Shown: positions 7,202-17,163 of the stretch, one piece after another | How the letters are laid out: each line of letters starts with the position of its first letter | How positions within the stretch are numbered: position 1 is the stretch's first letter | NCBI RefSeq assembly: GCF_023017105.1 | Contig: NZ_JALKEV010000014.1 | Span: forward strand, 1 to 64,000 | Length of the DNA: 64,000 bases | Source of the DNA: Halalkalibacter sp. APA_J-10(15) | GTDB taxonomy: Bacteria; Bacillota; Bacilli; Bacillales; Bacillaceae_D | Direction of reading: 5' to 3' | Program-made: the position numbers and the translations under genes | The notes under the pieces: generated by a model | Told to the model about the DNA's origin: nothing | The model's input: only the letters and a program-made list of their open reading frames with translations | Database searches by the model: none

Positions 7202-8173
7202 TTGAAAGCAAAGCTCAATACAAATTTAAATCAAAAAAATGAAAACGCTTTAATTTGGGAGCATGAGAAGAAGGGTATTAGCTACTACCTTCGCCGTGAT
7301 TGGCAGCTTTATTTTCTATTAACCATACCAATAATGTTTGCATTCGTATTTAAGTATTTACCCTTATCCGGTCTCTTAATTGCTTTTCAAGACTACAATA
7401 TTTTACGAGGGTTTTGGGCCAGTGAATGGGTCGGGTTTGAAGTATTCAAAGATTTATTCGCCAGACCTGATTTCGGAAGAGCGGTACGCAATACGTTATT
7501 ACTTAATATGTCCGATCTCATCCTTAGTTTTACGATTCCGATCATGCTCGCATTATTAATTAATGAAATTACTGGTACCGTGTTCAAACGTGTGAATCAA
7601 ACGCTACTCTATCTGCCTCACTTTCTCTCGTGGGTGATCATTGGAGCTCTAGCCTATCAATTATTAGGATTAGGTAGTGGTATGATCAACAATCTGATTG
7701 AGCAGCTTGGAGGAAATCGTATTCCATTTCTTCAGAGTGATCTCCATTGGCTGTTTAGCTACCTTGCTATCGGTGTATGGCAAAGCATGGGGTGGGGAAC
7801 GATCATTTATCTAGCTGCCATGAGTGGTGTCAATCCTGAGTTGTATGAAGCGGCAACCGTTGATGGCGCGGGGCGTTGGCGCAAAATGTGGCACGTCACG
7901 CTACCCTGTATCCGACCGACAATCGTCGTTCTATTGATTATGAGTTTAGGTCATGTGATGGGGGGATCATTTGAGAGAGTATTTGCATTACAAAATATGG
8001 CCACAACGGAGTTTACAACGACAATTCCGATTTTAGTATTCCGTTGGGGAATTGAAAATGGTGATTATAGCCGAGCAACTGCGCTTGGGTTGTTTCAAGC
8101 TGTCATCGGCCTTATCCTCGTAATCATTGCCGATCGAATTGCAAAGAAATTAGGTGAAGATGGATTGCTTTAG
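7202..8173 (+). CDS. Carbohydrate ABC transporter permease, LplB/YtcP-type family
   Basis: A 323-aa inner-membrane permease with about six helices. The FKYLPLSGLLIAFQDYNILRG segment is a hallmark of LplB-type permeases, and the EAA loop is YEAATVDGAGRWRKMWHVTLP, which contacts the ATPase. It starts at TTG 7202 after a strong AGGGAGGTG with a 7-nt gap. It is the first gene of the operon permease-permease-binding protein-GH105. No ATPase gene is present, so a shared MsmX-type ATPase is probably used, as is usual for this family. A cre-like site lies within its first codons. Confidence 0.88.
   Translation: MKAKLNTNLNQKNENALIWEHEKKGISYYLRRDWQLYFLLTIPIMFAFVFKYLPLSGLLIAFQDYNILRGFWASEWVGFEVFKDLFARPDFGRAVRNTLLLNMSDLILSFTIPIMLALLINEITGTVFKRVNQTLLYLPHFLSWVIIGALAYQLLGLGSGMINNLIEQLGGNRIPFLQSDLHWLFSYLAIGVWQSMGWGTIIYLAAMSGVNPELYEAATVDGAGRWRKMWHVTLPCIRPTIVVLLIMSLGHVMGGSFERVFALQNMATTEFTTTIPILVFRWGIENGDYSRATALGLFQAVIGLILVIIADRIAKKLGEDGLL
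7240..7253. promoter_or_regulatory. Candidate cre site inside start of permease gene
   Basis: TGAAAACGCTTTAA matches the cre consensus TGWAANCGNTNWCA at 13 of 14 positions. It lies about 40 bp into the coding region, a position where CcpA can act as a roadblock to elongation. Confidence 0.55.
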
Positions 8174-8218
8174 TGAGAAATTTTCTTGAGGCATTTTGAA
8201 TTAGAAAGGAGGTAAAAA

Positions 8219-9118
8219 ATGAAATCATCCGATAGGGGCACTTCCGTTAAGCGATTAGGGCGATTTGACATATGGGATATTATTATTCGTCTAATATTAA
8301 TAGTTGCATCTTTGACGTGCCTGCTGCCATTTGTTCATGTTGTTGCTAAATCATTAAGTGATGATGCTTATGTAGTGGCAAACAGAGTGTTTCTTTGGCC
8401 TAGAGGAGTATCGTTTGATGCGTACTTTCAAATATTCTCTGATCAAAGCATCGTCCAATCACTTTATGTAACCATTCTTATTACCGTGTTGTTCACGGTT
8501 TTGGGTATGATCGTTACCATTTGCGCTGCTTATCCATTATCTCGTAAGCAATTGAAAGGGCGCACAATCATAACGATTATGTTTATGATTACTTTATATT
8601 TCACGGGCGGTATTATTCCTGATTATTTGCTTATTAACAATTTAGGAATGCTTGATACAATCTGGTCGCTCGTCCTGCCAGGCGCGTTCAGTGCTTTTAA
8701 TCTACTCATTTTAAGAAGCTCGATTACGAGCTTAGTTCCAGTCAGCTTGGAGGAATCAGCACGTATAGATGGAGCAGGACATTTCCGAATTTTATGGAGT
8801 ATTGTCCTTCCACTGACACAGCCAATCTTGGCAACGTTATCCCTGTTCTACGCGGTTGGTCGTTGGAATGCCTATCAGGACGCTTTGTTTTATATTAAGT
8901 ATGAAACGACATTACGACCATTGCAGTTAAAATTGTATTATCTTGTTGTACAAGCAAGTGAGAGCTTTCAGCTTGAAATGACGTTTGTGCAAACGAGTAG
9001 TCCAGAAGTACTAAGAGCAGCTGTTGTTGTCTTTGCGACGTTACCGATTATTTGTGTGTATCCATTTATCCAAAAGTATTTTGTTAGAGGCGTGATGATA
9101 GGGTCAGTCAAGGAATAG
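8219..9118 (+). CDS. Carbohydrate ABC transporter permease, LplC/YtcP-type
   Basis: A 299-aa permease with about six membrane helices and the EAA-loop motif EESARIDGAGHFRILWSIVLP. The conserved DAYVVANRVFLWPRG stretch after the first helix and the C-terminal YPFIQKYFVRGVMIGSVKE are typical of LplC/YtcP partners of LplB. AAAGGAGG precedes the ATG with a 6-nt gap. It forms a heterodimeric channel with the preceding gene; the imported sugar is probably an oligosaccharide from pectin or another plant polysaccharide, given the GH105 gene downstream. Confidence 0.88.
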   Translation: MKSSDRGTSVKRLGRFDIWDIIIRLILIVASLTCLLPFVHVVAKSLSDDAYVVANRVFLWPRGVSFDAYFQIFSDQSIVQSLYVTILITVLFTVLGMIVTICAAYPLSRKQLKGRTIITIMFMITLYFTGGIIPDYLLINNLGMLDTIWSLVLPGAFSAFNLLILRSSITSLVPVSLEESARIDGAGHFRILWSIVLPLTQPILATLSLFYAVGRWNAYQDALFYIKYETTLRPLQLKLYYLVVQASESFQLEMTFVQTSSPEVLRAAVVVFATLPIICVYPFIQKYFVRGVMIGSVKE

Positions 9119-9150
9119 TGTTGAATTTTAAAAGAAAATGGGGGATACCT

Positions 9151-10779
9151 ATGAAAAAAATGAATTTCTTTATAATTGTAACCGCTTTATTTATGTTCGG
9201 AAGTCTTTTAGCTGCTTGTTCAAGTGATACTTCATCTAATGATCATGAAACACCAACTGCAAACGAAACGGATAACAACGATATGAGTGAAGATGGTGTG
9301 ATGTTCCAAGAAACAGTAACCCTGGATATACCAGTTTATGATCGTGCTTTTGAAGGTTGGAATGTAACCGACAATTTCTATACACGTTGGATTCAAGAAG
9401 AGTTCGGTGAAACATATAACGTGGATGTGAATTTTGTCCCAATAGCACGAGCTAATGAAGTGACGGATTACCAACAATTGCTTGCTGCTGGTAATGCGCC
9501 AGATATTATTATTCATTATGATATGCCTCAAGCACTAGCTTATTATGGTGCTGGTGTAATGCAACCGTTGGATTTGGATGAGATTGCAGAGTATGCTCCA
9601 ACATATTGGGAAAATGTAAGTGAAACGATTGAACAATACGGGGTTGTAGATGGAGAGAATATCTTCTTTTTTGCTGAACGACCAGATATCTCAAATTTTG
9701 TGACGGTTATTCGAAAGGATTGGGTAGAAGAGGTTGGGATGAAAGTAGAAGATTTAACGTCACTTGAGAAGGTTAATGAGATGGCTATGAAGTGGAAGGA
9801 AGCTGGCCTAGGTACATTAGGCGGTGGTTTGACAGCGAACATTTACAATTATAACTATGCTTTTCGTGATTGGCCAATTGATCCAGAATATCGAGCGCTT
9901 TATTCAGACCTTATGGTTGCAGACTTTACGACCGAAGACACTGAACGTTGGCTTCGTAACTTAAGTTATCAATATCATAATGGTCTAATTGACCAAGAGT
10001 TTTATTTACGCATGGATGGTAACCAAATTAAAACAGAGTTTGTCGCAGGTAGGACTGGAACGTATGGGGAATACATTTCTAGCAATACGGATCTTTTTGA
10101 AGCGACACTACAAAACAACCCAGAAGCTGAGTTTGCTGTTATTCCTCCACATGCACCAGAAGGTCGTGTGCCTCAAGGTCGTGCCGATTGGCCTTTTGGG
10201 TTAATTATGGGCATTAATGAAGCTGCCACAGATGAGGAACGAATTGCTGTTTGGCTGTATTTAGAATGGATGAGTCAACCAGATAACTTATTCTTCTTAC
10301 AAAATGGTGTTGAAGGTGAGAATTATATTCTTGATGATGAAGGATTTCCTGTAGTGAATAATGACTTTAATGGTGAATCAGCACTTGCGATGAACAATAA
10401 TAAGGATTATTGGGCATTGGTAACCGAGGCACCTTATTTTGGAACAGATGAGTTAACGCGTAAAGCGATGAAGAATTTCTGGTCTCCTCCAGGTCATGAG
10501 GAAATTGTAGACGATTTATTCAAATACCAAGATGAGACAAAAGAATATTCTACACCAGACGCCTTGTTCACAGTTGTCATTGAAAGTCAAAACGAATATC
10601 AATCAGACTTGAATGCATTATTTCAGGAGCTTTATTTGAAAGTTGTCCTTGGATCAGAAGACAAATTTGATGAGGAGTACGAAGCAGCTAAGCAACAATA
10701 TCTCAATGCTGGCTACCAAGAGATACTTGACGAAAAACAGGCAGCAATTGATGCAGGTAATTACAATTATTCTGAATAA
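9151..10779 (+). CDS. Extracellular solute-binding lipoprotein (LplA/LipO-like)
   Basis: A 542-aa lipoprotein. The signal peptide MKKMNFFIIVTALFMFGS ends in the lipobox LLAAC with the lipidated Cys at residue 23, followed by an acidic Ser/Asp/Asn-rich tether. The length and features such as QLLAAGNAPDI fit the large binding proteins that accompany LplB/LplC permeases. It captures an oligosaccharide outside the membrane and passes it to the two permeases upstream. An in-frame GTG at 9118 overlaps the previous stop, but ATG 9151 with GGGGG six bases upstream gives a proper signal peptide. The high acidic content suits an alkaline habitat. Confidence 0.88.
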   Translation: MKKMNFFIIVTALFMFGSLLAACSSDTSSNDHETPTANETDNNDMSEDGVMFQETVTLDIPVYDRAFEGWNVTDNFYTRWIQEEFGETYNVDVNFVPIARANEVTDYQQLLAAGNAPDIIIHYDMPQALAYYGAGVMQPLDLDEIAEYAPTYWENVSETIEQYGVVDGENIFFFAERPDISNFVTVIRKDWVEEVGMKVEDLTSLEKVNEMAMKWKEAGLGTLGGGLTANIYNYNYAFRDWPIDPEYRALYSDLMVADFTTEDTERWLRNLSYQYHNGLIDQEFYLRMDGNQIKTEFVAGRTGTYGEYISSNTDLFEATLQNNPEAEFAVIPPHAPEGRVPQGRADWPFGLIMGINEAATDEERIAVWLYLEWMSQPDNLFFLQNGVEGENYILDDEGFPVVNNDFNGESALAMNNNKDYWALVTEAPYFGTDELTRKAMKNFWSPPGHEEIVDDLFKYQDETKEYSTPDALFTVVIESQNEYQSDLNALFQELYLKVVLGSEDKFDEEYEAAKQQYLNAGYQEILDEKQAAIDAGNYNYSE

Positions 10780-10792
10780 ATTAGAAAAACGG

Positions 10793-10826
10793 TTAGAGCT
10801 CCTACTTTCGAAGTAAGGGGCTCTAA
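10793..10826 (+). promoter_or_regulatory. Intercistronic hairpin before GH105 gene
   Basis: TTAGAGC (10793-10799) pairs with GCTCTAA (10820-10826) and an inner TACTT/AAGTA stem. It is followed by only a short A-run and then AAGGAGG, so it is more likely an mRNA-stabilising or attenuating hairpin than a full terminator. Confidence 0.55.
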
Positions 10827-10838
10827 AAAGGAGGAAAT

Positions 10839-11930
10839 ATGAATCTAATGATAGAACATACTGTTGATGAGTTGAAACAAATTGTAGATCGTATCGTTAA
10901 TTACACGTTCGATATGGATTTGACGTGGGAATGGCCGGGGGGAGTTGCTTTTTACGGAGTGAGCCGAGCTTACGAAGTGACAGGAGAAAGGGCATATTTG
11001 GAGCGGGCGAAAGAGTGGGTTGATGAGTATTTGAAAGTCGGACTTCCAGCTTGGACTGTTAATACGTGTGCAATGGGGCATATACTGCTTGCCCTTTATA
11101 AAGAAACAAAGGATCAGAAATATCTCGATATTATCTTAAGTAAGCTCGACTATTTGGAACATAAAGCGCTACGGTTTGGTGATCGTGTCCTCCAGCATAC
11201 TGTGTCAACAAATAATGATTTTGATGAACAGTGCTGGGCTGATACGCTGTTTATGGCTGCTTACTTCCAGCTTCGCACCGGTGTGATGTTAGAGAAAAAA
11301 GCTTTAATTGATGATGCGCTACACCAGTTTAAATGGCATATTGAATATTTACAGGATGAAAAGTCGGCACTTTGGTACCACGGCTATAACCATATTAAAC
11401 AGAATCATATGTCGGGGATCTTTTGGGCTCGTGCAAACGCTTGGGCTGCTTACACTATGTCAAGAGTGGGGAGAGTGTTGCCAGAAGCTTATTTGTATCC
11501 GCCATTTATGCACATTGTCTGCTCATTGCGTGACCAGCTTGCCGCAATCAAAAAGTTGCAAAGGGAAGATGGACTTTGGGGGACCGTTCTAGATTTCCCA
11601 GAGGCATATGGTGAGGTTTCGGCAACATCGGGTATTGCTGCTGCTATGATTATGCAACATAATCCTCTTCATGGAAAGTATGTTCAGAAGGCATTTTCTA
11701 GTATTTTAGATAATATTACTGATAACGGAAGAGTATTAAATGTTTCGGGTGGCACAGCTGTCATGAATGACATACAAGGATATCTTGATATAGATCGAAA
11801 GTGGGCCCAGGGCTGGGGACAAGGATTAGCGCTTACGTTTCTCTCATCAGTTATTGAACTTATCAAATGGAAAGAAGATAAGTTAGATGTTCGACATTTT
11901 GCAAAAGAAGGTGACATCAAGGTAAAGTGA
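10839..11930 (+). CDS. GH105-like unsaturated rhamnogalacturonyl/glucuronyl hydrolase
   Basis: A 363-aa cytoplasmic (alpha/alpha)6-barrel enzyme of the GH105/GH88 type, like Bacillus YteR. The candidate catalytic Asp is D135 in the motif DEQCWADTLFMA. The WYHGYN (about residues 179-184) and FWARANAW (about 195-202) motifs line the active site in this family. These enzymes use hydration to release the unsaturated uronic acid made by polysaccharide lyases. No signal peptide, so it acts on oligosaccharides imported by the ABC genes immediately upstream. The start ATG follows AAGGAGG closely; a second in-frame ATG three codons on is also possible. The exact substrate, pectic or glycosaminoglycan-like, is not resolvable. 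Confidence 0.85.
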   Translation: MNLMIEHTVDELKQIVDRIVNYTFDMDLTWEWPGGVAFYGVSRAYEVTGERAYLERAKEWVDEYLKVGLPAWTVNTCAMGHILLALYKETKDQKYLDIILSKLDYLEHKALRFGDRVLQHTVSTNNDFDEQCWADTLFMAAYFQLRTGVMLEKKALIDDALHQFKWHIEYLQDEKSALWYHGYNHIKQNHMSGIFWARANAWAAYTMSRVGRVLPEAYLYPPFMHIVCSLRDQLAAIKKLQREDGLWGTVLDFPEAYGEVSATSGIAAAMIMQHNPLHGKYVQKAFSSILDNITDNGRVLNVSGGTAVMNDIQGYLDIDRKWAQGWGQGLALTFLSSVIELIKWKEDKLDVRHFAKEGDIKVK

Positions 11931-12024
11931 TGAATAGTACAAACATGAGCACTTGTTTCTCCTCGTTTTGAGGGCATTTCTTTCGCCGTAAGTTTGCTTT
12001 TATTTGAAATAACCATCAAAAAAC

Positions 12025-12059
12025 AACAGTGATTCGAACCCGACATTCGAATCACTGTT
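12025..12059. terminator. Bidirectional terminator
   Basis: Perfect 14-bp stem AACAGTGATTCGAA (12025-12038) with its complement at 12046-12059. On the minus strand it is followed by a T6 run, so it ends the GGDEF gene; it probably also stops the GH105 operon from the other side. Confidence 0.85.
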
Positions 12060-12067
12060 TAAGTATA

Positions 12068-12970
12068 TTACTCATATACATAATATCGATTCTTACCGTT
12101 TTTCTTCGCCACATACATCGCCTCATCTGCTTTCTTGAGAAGTGTTTGTAAGTCATTACCGTCCTCTGGAAATCGGACAATACCGATACTGACAGTAATG
12201 TTGTTTTCGTACTTAAAGTCACGCCAATTTGCTAATAATGCTAAAAGTTCATTCGTTCGATTTAGAATGGTGTCTTCATCAAGGAAGTTAGCAAGTATGA
12301 TGGCAAACTCGTCTCCACCTAATCGAAAGCCCATATCGTCTGAAGTAAGCTGTTGTTTAATACGGCTACCAACTTCTGCTAATACGAGGTCGCCTACGTC
12401 ATGACCATAGCTGTCATTGACTTCTTTAAACCCATCTAAATCCAATGATAGTAATGTCCCAGCTTTAAATGTTGAATCGAAATGGTCATATAAATAATTT
12501 CGATTATAGAGGTTTGTTAGTGTATCAAAGGTGCTTTTCTTTTCTAATTCAATCACATAAGAAAATAGATTAGAGCACTTTTCTAGTAATTTTAAATCAG
12601 CATCTGAAAAGTGGTCTTGTTGATTATCTAACGCACATAATGTTCCATACATTTCTCCATTACGATAGAAGATCGGAACACCGACATAGGATTGAATGTT
12701 CAGTTCAGATGTTAGTGGGAGTTGACAAGTGAATGGGTGTCGGTGGGCATCATTAATAAGCAGTGGTTCCTGGTTCCCTAAAAAGATTTGCTGGCAATAA
12801 GATTCACTTATGTTAATGGTGAATCCGTCTTCAATTTGGCTACCCATCCCTTTGTCTAAAATTTTTAAAATAGAGAATGTCTCGTCTGTCATCCTTGATA
12901 AAAAATACATTTTACCTTCAATGAGTGAATTGACAAGTTCTAGTAAATCGTTAGCCGTTTTTACATTCAT
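12068..12970 (-). CDS. Diguanylate cyclase, GAF-GGDEF
   Basis: A 300-aa soluble signalling enzyme. Residues about 5-145 form a GAF domain (YVGVPIFYRNGEMYGTLCAL is typical). The C-terminal half is a GGDEF domain with the intact catalytic RLGGDEF and the preceding DLDGFKEVNDSYGHDVGD, so it should make cyclic di-GMP from GTP. At the place of the inhibitory-site Arg (RxxD before GGDEF) there is Thr, so product inhibition through that site is probably absent. There are no membrane helices, so the signal is probably a cytosolic small molecule bound by the GAF domain. AGAGGGG precedes the ATG. Confidence 0.92.
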   Translation of the reverse strand: MNVKTANDLLELVNSLIEGKMYFLSRMTDETFSILKILDKGMGSQIEDGFTINISESYCQQIFLGNQEPLLINDAHRHPFTCQLPLTSELNIQSYVGVPIFYRNGEMYGTLCALDNQQDHFSDADLKLLEKCSNLFSYVIELEKKSTFDTLTNLYNRNYLYDHFDSTFKAGTLLSLDLDGFKEVNDSYGHDVGDLVLAEVGSRIKQQLTSDDMGFRLGGDEFAIILANFLDEDTILNRTNELLALLANWRDFKYENNITVSIGIVRFPEDGNDLQTLLKKADEAMYVAKKNGKNRYYVYE

Positions 12971-13225
12971 AAAAATCCCCTCTATGTCTTTTCCATCTTT
13001 CTATATAAAGTAACACTGACCAAAAAACTTGTAAAGAGTAGGAAGAAGAGACAGATAGGAATAAGTTTAATAAGAGAAATGTTTATATCCTCTCTCTCTA
13101 GTATTCCTCATACTAATTAACTAGTTTTATGATAAAATAAAAGCATTGTCATTGTTGTTCAAAAATGGAATTTCACGAGTGTATCCTAATGTAAAAATAA
13201 ATGAAAGATTGAGGAGGTTTGGAAG

Positions 13226-16200
13226 ATGTGGAAGAAATGGTCTCGAATTATTATTCCAGAATTACAGCTATTAGATTTTAAACAGAGGGAGGAAAATAGT
13301 CGTCAAGTAGAAAATCAAAGTATTCGCTATTCGTCTCAGTCTATTGGGGGACAAGAAGTAGCCCAAAGACAAATGACACCAATTGAGAATTCGTCTTTGC
13401 ATTCAACGGATGCTAAGCAAAAGAATAAACCTTCTCATACAAAAAGCCATCAGGGGGAACTGGATGAAGTCTTTAATCGGGTAGAGGAGTCCGTTTGTTC
13501 TAGAGTCTATGGTCAGGATGAATACATAGCTAATCTTGTTTTGTTTTTTAAGAAACAATATTTGTTAGGTGGTGGGCTCGAAGGGAAAGTACCGTCTCTT
13601 TCTGTTACAGGCCCAAAAGGAAGTGGGAAGGAGTTAGGGATAACAGAAGTTGTTCATACTCTTCATCAGCATAAGCTCGTTCGTTATAAACAGGTCATCA
13701 CGTTAGATGTTAGTATTTATACGGACAAAGATGTTCATTCTAATTTTGTTCGCGATTTCTCCAGTGCTTTTTCATATGGGGGAACACCTATTATCTTAAG
13801 AGGCATTGAGCGAGCTAATGATCAGATCGTAACAAATTTAGAAAATCTAGTGAAAAACGGATATTTCCGTACAGAAGCAGGAGTTGTGATCGATTCAGCT
13901 GACCATATTTTGATCTTTATTACTGAGAAAAAAGCTGAAATACCTGAACGGATTCGTCATCACATTTCAGAGGAGCTTGATACGATTGCTTTGGAGCTTG
14001 AGCATTTAAAGAAAATGGCTGCTAATATGCTAGAGGGAGCTCGAGCACAAGTTATTCAATTAACGAATAAACAAATCACATGGCATTCAACAGTAGTTGA
14101 CCTTTTAGCGCAAAGATCGTTAGAAGCGGAAATGAACGGAAGACTATTAAAGAAATGGATTTCGATTCAACTTATTGAGAGCCTTGTCGCGGTTCGAGCT
14201 CGTGGTGAATTAGGAGAGATGGAACAGCTCATCGTGGATAGTGATCAACTATATTTAGCTGGGCATCATCAATCTCTTTTCTCTCTTTCGTATGAAATAG
14301 GTCAATCGATTGATCAAGCGTTTGAGGAGCTTAATAGCTTAATTGGGTTAACGGAGGTTAAAGCGTTTGTGCATGAATTAACGAAAACCGTTGAACTGCA
14401 ATTGAAAAGGAAAGAACAAGGTTTGTCTACTACTACACTTACTTTACATATGATCTTTTCTGGAAACCCTGGAACAGGTAAGACAACTGTGGCCAGATTA
14501 ATCTCATATATTTTAAAAGGATTAGGCATTCTTTCAAAAGGACAGCTAGTAGAAGTGGCTCGGCAAGACCTCGTTGGAGAATACGTTGGTCAAACGGGAC
14601 CAAAGACCATGTCGAAAATACAAGAAGCTTTAGGCGGGGTTCTGTTTATCGACGAAGCTTATGCACTATCTAGAAGCAAACATGATACGTATGGTCAGGA
14701 AGCGATCGATACTTTAGTAAAAGGTATGGAGGATTACCGTGAAGATTTAGTCGTTATATTAGCAGGATATACACAAGAGATGGAAGGCTTTCTAAAGACG
14801 AACCCAGGCTTGCGATCACGTTTTCCATTCCAAGTGGAGTTTGCTGATTATTCGCCAGATGAACTTTATACAATGCTTCAATTAATGACTCAGCAGAGAG
14901 AGTACCAGCTTCAAGTTGAAGAGAAGAAATTGTTCATTGATTTATTTGAACGTAAACAAATTCCGGGACGAAATGATAGTGGAAATGGTCGTCTAGTACG
15001 AAATGTCTTGGAAGAAGCCATCAGAAAACAAGCGGTACGTGTAAATGAGCAAGAGGATAGCAATTATCAATTATTAACAGCAGAAGATTTCGGTCTTATC
15101 CATACTGATACGTTTGATTTAGAGGAAGAGCTTGCATCTTATATAGGCTTAGAGTCTGTGAAAGATATTATACGTACGTTAGAAAAGCAATTATTAGCGA
15201 ATAAAAGGAGAAAGGAAGCGGGCTTATCTATTCGAACAGAGCAAGTGTTAAATATGGTGTTCTCAGGTAACCCTGGAACAGGGAAGACGACGATTGCTCG
15301 TACTTTAGCTAAAATGATGAAGGAGCTAGGCGTATTAAAAAAGGGTCATCTTGTGGAGGTAGGAAGGAGTGAGCTTGTCTCAGGCTATGCTGGACAAACG
15401 GCAGATAAGACGAAGCAAGTTGTAGAGTCTGCTTTAGGCGGGATTTTATTCGTTGATGAGGCTTATGCATTAGTCGATGGTCAAGGCGGCTTTGGCAAAG
15501 AAGCGATTAATGAATTAGTTCGATTAATGGAAATTCATAAGGATAATGTCATTGTCATTTTAGCTGGATATGAAGAAGATATGGAGAAGTTGCTTGAAAC
15601 GAACGCAGGATTGTTCTCGCGCTTTCCTCTTCATGTTCATTTTCCAGATTACACGGCGCATGAGCTTGTACAAATGCTCCACTTAACTACGAAGCAAAGA
15701 GGGTTCTTATTGTCACAAGAATTAGATCATACACTTGAGGAACTATTTAGAAATAAACAAGCAGCTAATCGTGAAGCTACAGGGAATGGACGTATGGTAC
15801 GAAATGTCCTAGAGGCAGCGATTCGAAAGCAATCAGTTCGAGTTGCGGAATCTGATGTGGATGATAATGAAATGCTTATTGAATTGCTAGCGGAGGATTT
15901 TGACGTTCATCATGACGCAGAGAAAGTTGACCAAGCACAGGAACAGTTAAATGACATTATTGGTCTAAATAGTGTGAAGGAGTTTATGAATAACCTCTTC
16001 GCTCAAGTTTCAATGAATGAAAGACGGAAAGCGATGGGCTTACCTGAAATTAGTGGACAGAGTCTACACATGTCTTTCACTGGAAACCCCGGAACAGGAA
16101 AAACGACGATTGCTCGGGTTGTTGCGAAACGTTTGCATGAATTAGGTGTGATTCATACAGATCGAATTATCGAAACAGACCGAAGTGGACTTGTTGCAGG

Positions 16201-16729
16201 TTATGTCGGTCAAACAGCTTTAAAAACAAAGGAGATCATTGATAAGGCAAGGGGAGGCGTCTTGTTCATCGATGAAGCGTATAGTCTTGCAGGAGATCAA
16301 TTTGGACAGGAAGCGATTGATACGATTGTGAAAGCGATGGAGGATTTAAAAGAAGACCTCGTTGTCATAGTCGCAGGTTATGAGAAAGAAATGAATGATT
16401 TCTGGAGTGCCAATTCAGGTCTGCGCTCTCGTTTTCCACATCATATCCCTTTTCCAAACTATACGAGTGAGGAGATGCTACAAATTTGTAAGGTGATGCT
16501 AACTCACAAAGGATATCAAATAGAAGAAGCAGCTAAGGTTGTTTTATTAGAGCAATGTGAGATTGAAGCTGCAAGCGTCCAAAGTGGAAATGGACGATTC
16601 GTTCGTAACTTAATTGAGGCATCTATTCGTAAGCATGCCGTTAGACTAAATGATTTTCATGATGCTACGATGGATGATCTTATTACAATAACGGCTGAGG
16701 ATGTAGCAAAAAGGGAGGAGATCGCATGA
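13226..16729 (+). CDS. Triple CbbX/SpoVK-like AAA+ ATPase
   Basis: A 1167-aa cytosolic protein. After a polar N-terminal stretch of about 75 residues comes a ClpB-like module ([13 protein letters not shown]) whose P-loop reads GPKGSGKE, with Glu replacing the Thr/Ser that coordinates Mg, so it is probably inactive. Then follow three successive CbbX/CfxQ/SpoVK-type AAA modules with intact Walker [10 protein letters not shown] (near residues 412, 679 and 951) and Walker B LFIDEAY or LFVDEAY (near 472, 738 and 1010). The pore-loop-like YVGQT or YAGQT is retained in all three. Typical CbbX or SpoVK proteins have one module. GAGGAGG precedes the ATG. The gene overlaps the next by 4 bp (ATGA). A role as a remodelling or segregating motor for the membrane partners is inferred. 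Confidence 0.9.
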   Translation: MWKKWSRIIIPELQLLDFKQREENSRQVENQSIRYSSQSIGGQEVAQRQMTPIENSSLHSTDAKQKNKPSHTKSHQGELDEVFNRVEESVCSRVYGQDEYIANLVLFFKKQYLLGGGLEGKVPSLSVTGPKGSGKELGITEVVHTLHQHKLVRYKQVITLDVSIYTDKDVHSNFVRDFSSAFSYGGTPIILRGIERANDQIVTNLENLVKNGYFRTEAGVVIDSADHILIFITEKKAEIPERIRHHISEELDTIALELEHLKKMAANMLEGARAQVIQLTNKQITWHSTVVDLLAQRSLEAEMNGRLLKKWISIQLIESLVAVRARGELGEMEQLIVDSDQLYLAGHHQSLFSLSYEIGQSIDQAFEELNSLIGLTEVKAFVHELTKTVELQLKRKEQGLSTTTLTLHMIFSGNPGTGKTTVARLISYILKGLGILSKGQLVEVARQDLVGEYVGQTGPKTMSKIQEALGGVLFIDEAYALSRSKHDTYGQEAIDTLVKGMEDYREDLVVILAGYTQEMEGFLKTNPGLRSRFPFQVEFADYSPDELYTMLQLMTQQREYQLQVEEKKLFIDLFERKQIPGRNDSGNGRLVRNVLEEAIRKQAVRVNEQEDSNYQLLTAEDFGLIHTDTFDLEEELASYIGLESVKDIIRTLEKQLLANKRRKEAGLSIRTEQVLNMVFSGNPGTGKTTIARTLAKMMKELGVLKKGHLVEVGRSELVSGYAGQTADKTKQVVESALGGILFVDEAYALVDGQGGFGKEAINELVRLMEIHKDNVIVILAGYEEDMEKLLETNAGLFSRFPLHVHFPDYTAHELVQMLHLTTKQRGFLLSQELDHTLEELFRNKQAANREATGNGRMVRNVLEAAIRKQSVRVAESDVDDNEMLIELLAEDFDVHHDAEKVDQAQEQLNDIIGLNSVKEFMNNLFAQVSMNERRKAMGLPEISGQSLHMSFTGNPGTGKTTIARVVAKRLHELGVIHTDRIIETDRSGLVAGYVGQTALKTKEIIDKARGGVLFIDEAYSLAGDQFGQEAIDTIVKAMEDLKEDLVVIVAGYEKEMNDFWSANSGLRSRFPHHIPFPNYTSEEMLQICKVMLTHKGYQIEEAAKVVLLEQCEIEAASVQSGNGRFVRNLIEASIRKHAVRLNDFHDATMDDLITITAEDVAKREEIA

Positions 16730-17163
16730 TGAGAATTGTAGGTAGAGTAGGATTTTATCCACTTTTTTTCTTTGCGGTTATTTGTTTAGTATTGGGTCCA
16801 TTTATGGCAATAGATGATATACGAGCGACATTGCAATATGGAACACCTCATGGAGCGTACTATTTGTTTATGATCGGATTTTGTAGCTTTTTTCTTTATC
16901 TCTCGATTCGGATTGAAACGCTACAGTGGATTTACTATAAGTTACCGATTTTATGGCCGGTGCTACAAATGTGTTTATTTATGTTAATGGCTACGGGATT
17001 AGGAGCTACATTTTTACATCATTGGGCTGAACACAATTTCCCATCAAAAGGGGTAGCGATAACGCTGGCAATTGTTAGCTTTGTCGTTGTGAGAATTGTG
17101 ATGTCCTGGTGGTTTGCGCGCCATCCGGCCTCCTCACCCTTCGTCAACAGGAGGTATGTATAA
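16726..17163 (+). CDS. Multi-pass membrane protein of the AAA operon
   Basis: A 145-aa hydrophobic protein with about four membrane helices: residues about 9-28, 43-62, 75-98 and 110-130. The short loops are modestly charged and the C-terminus ([15 protein letters not shown]) is basic and probably cytoplasmic. I recognise no family. It overlaps the AAA+ gene by 4 bp and its stop directly abuts the next ATG, so all three are translationally coupled. It is a good candidate for the membrane anchor or client of the ATPase. Confidence 0.8.
   Translation: MMRIVGRVGFYPLFFFAVICLVLGPFMAIDDIRATLQYGTPHGAYYLFMIGFCSFFLYLSIRIETLQWIYYKLPILWPVLQMCLFMLMATGLGATFLHHWAEHNFPSKGVAITLAIVSFVVVRIVMSWWFARHPASSPFVNRRYV

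Noticed and set aside
7039-7242. Small 67-codon frame before the first permease
   Set aside because: TTG start without ribosome binding site, overlap with the permease start, and no recognisable domain.
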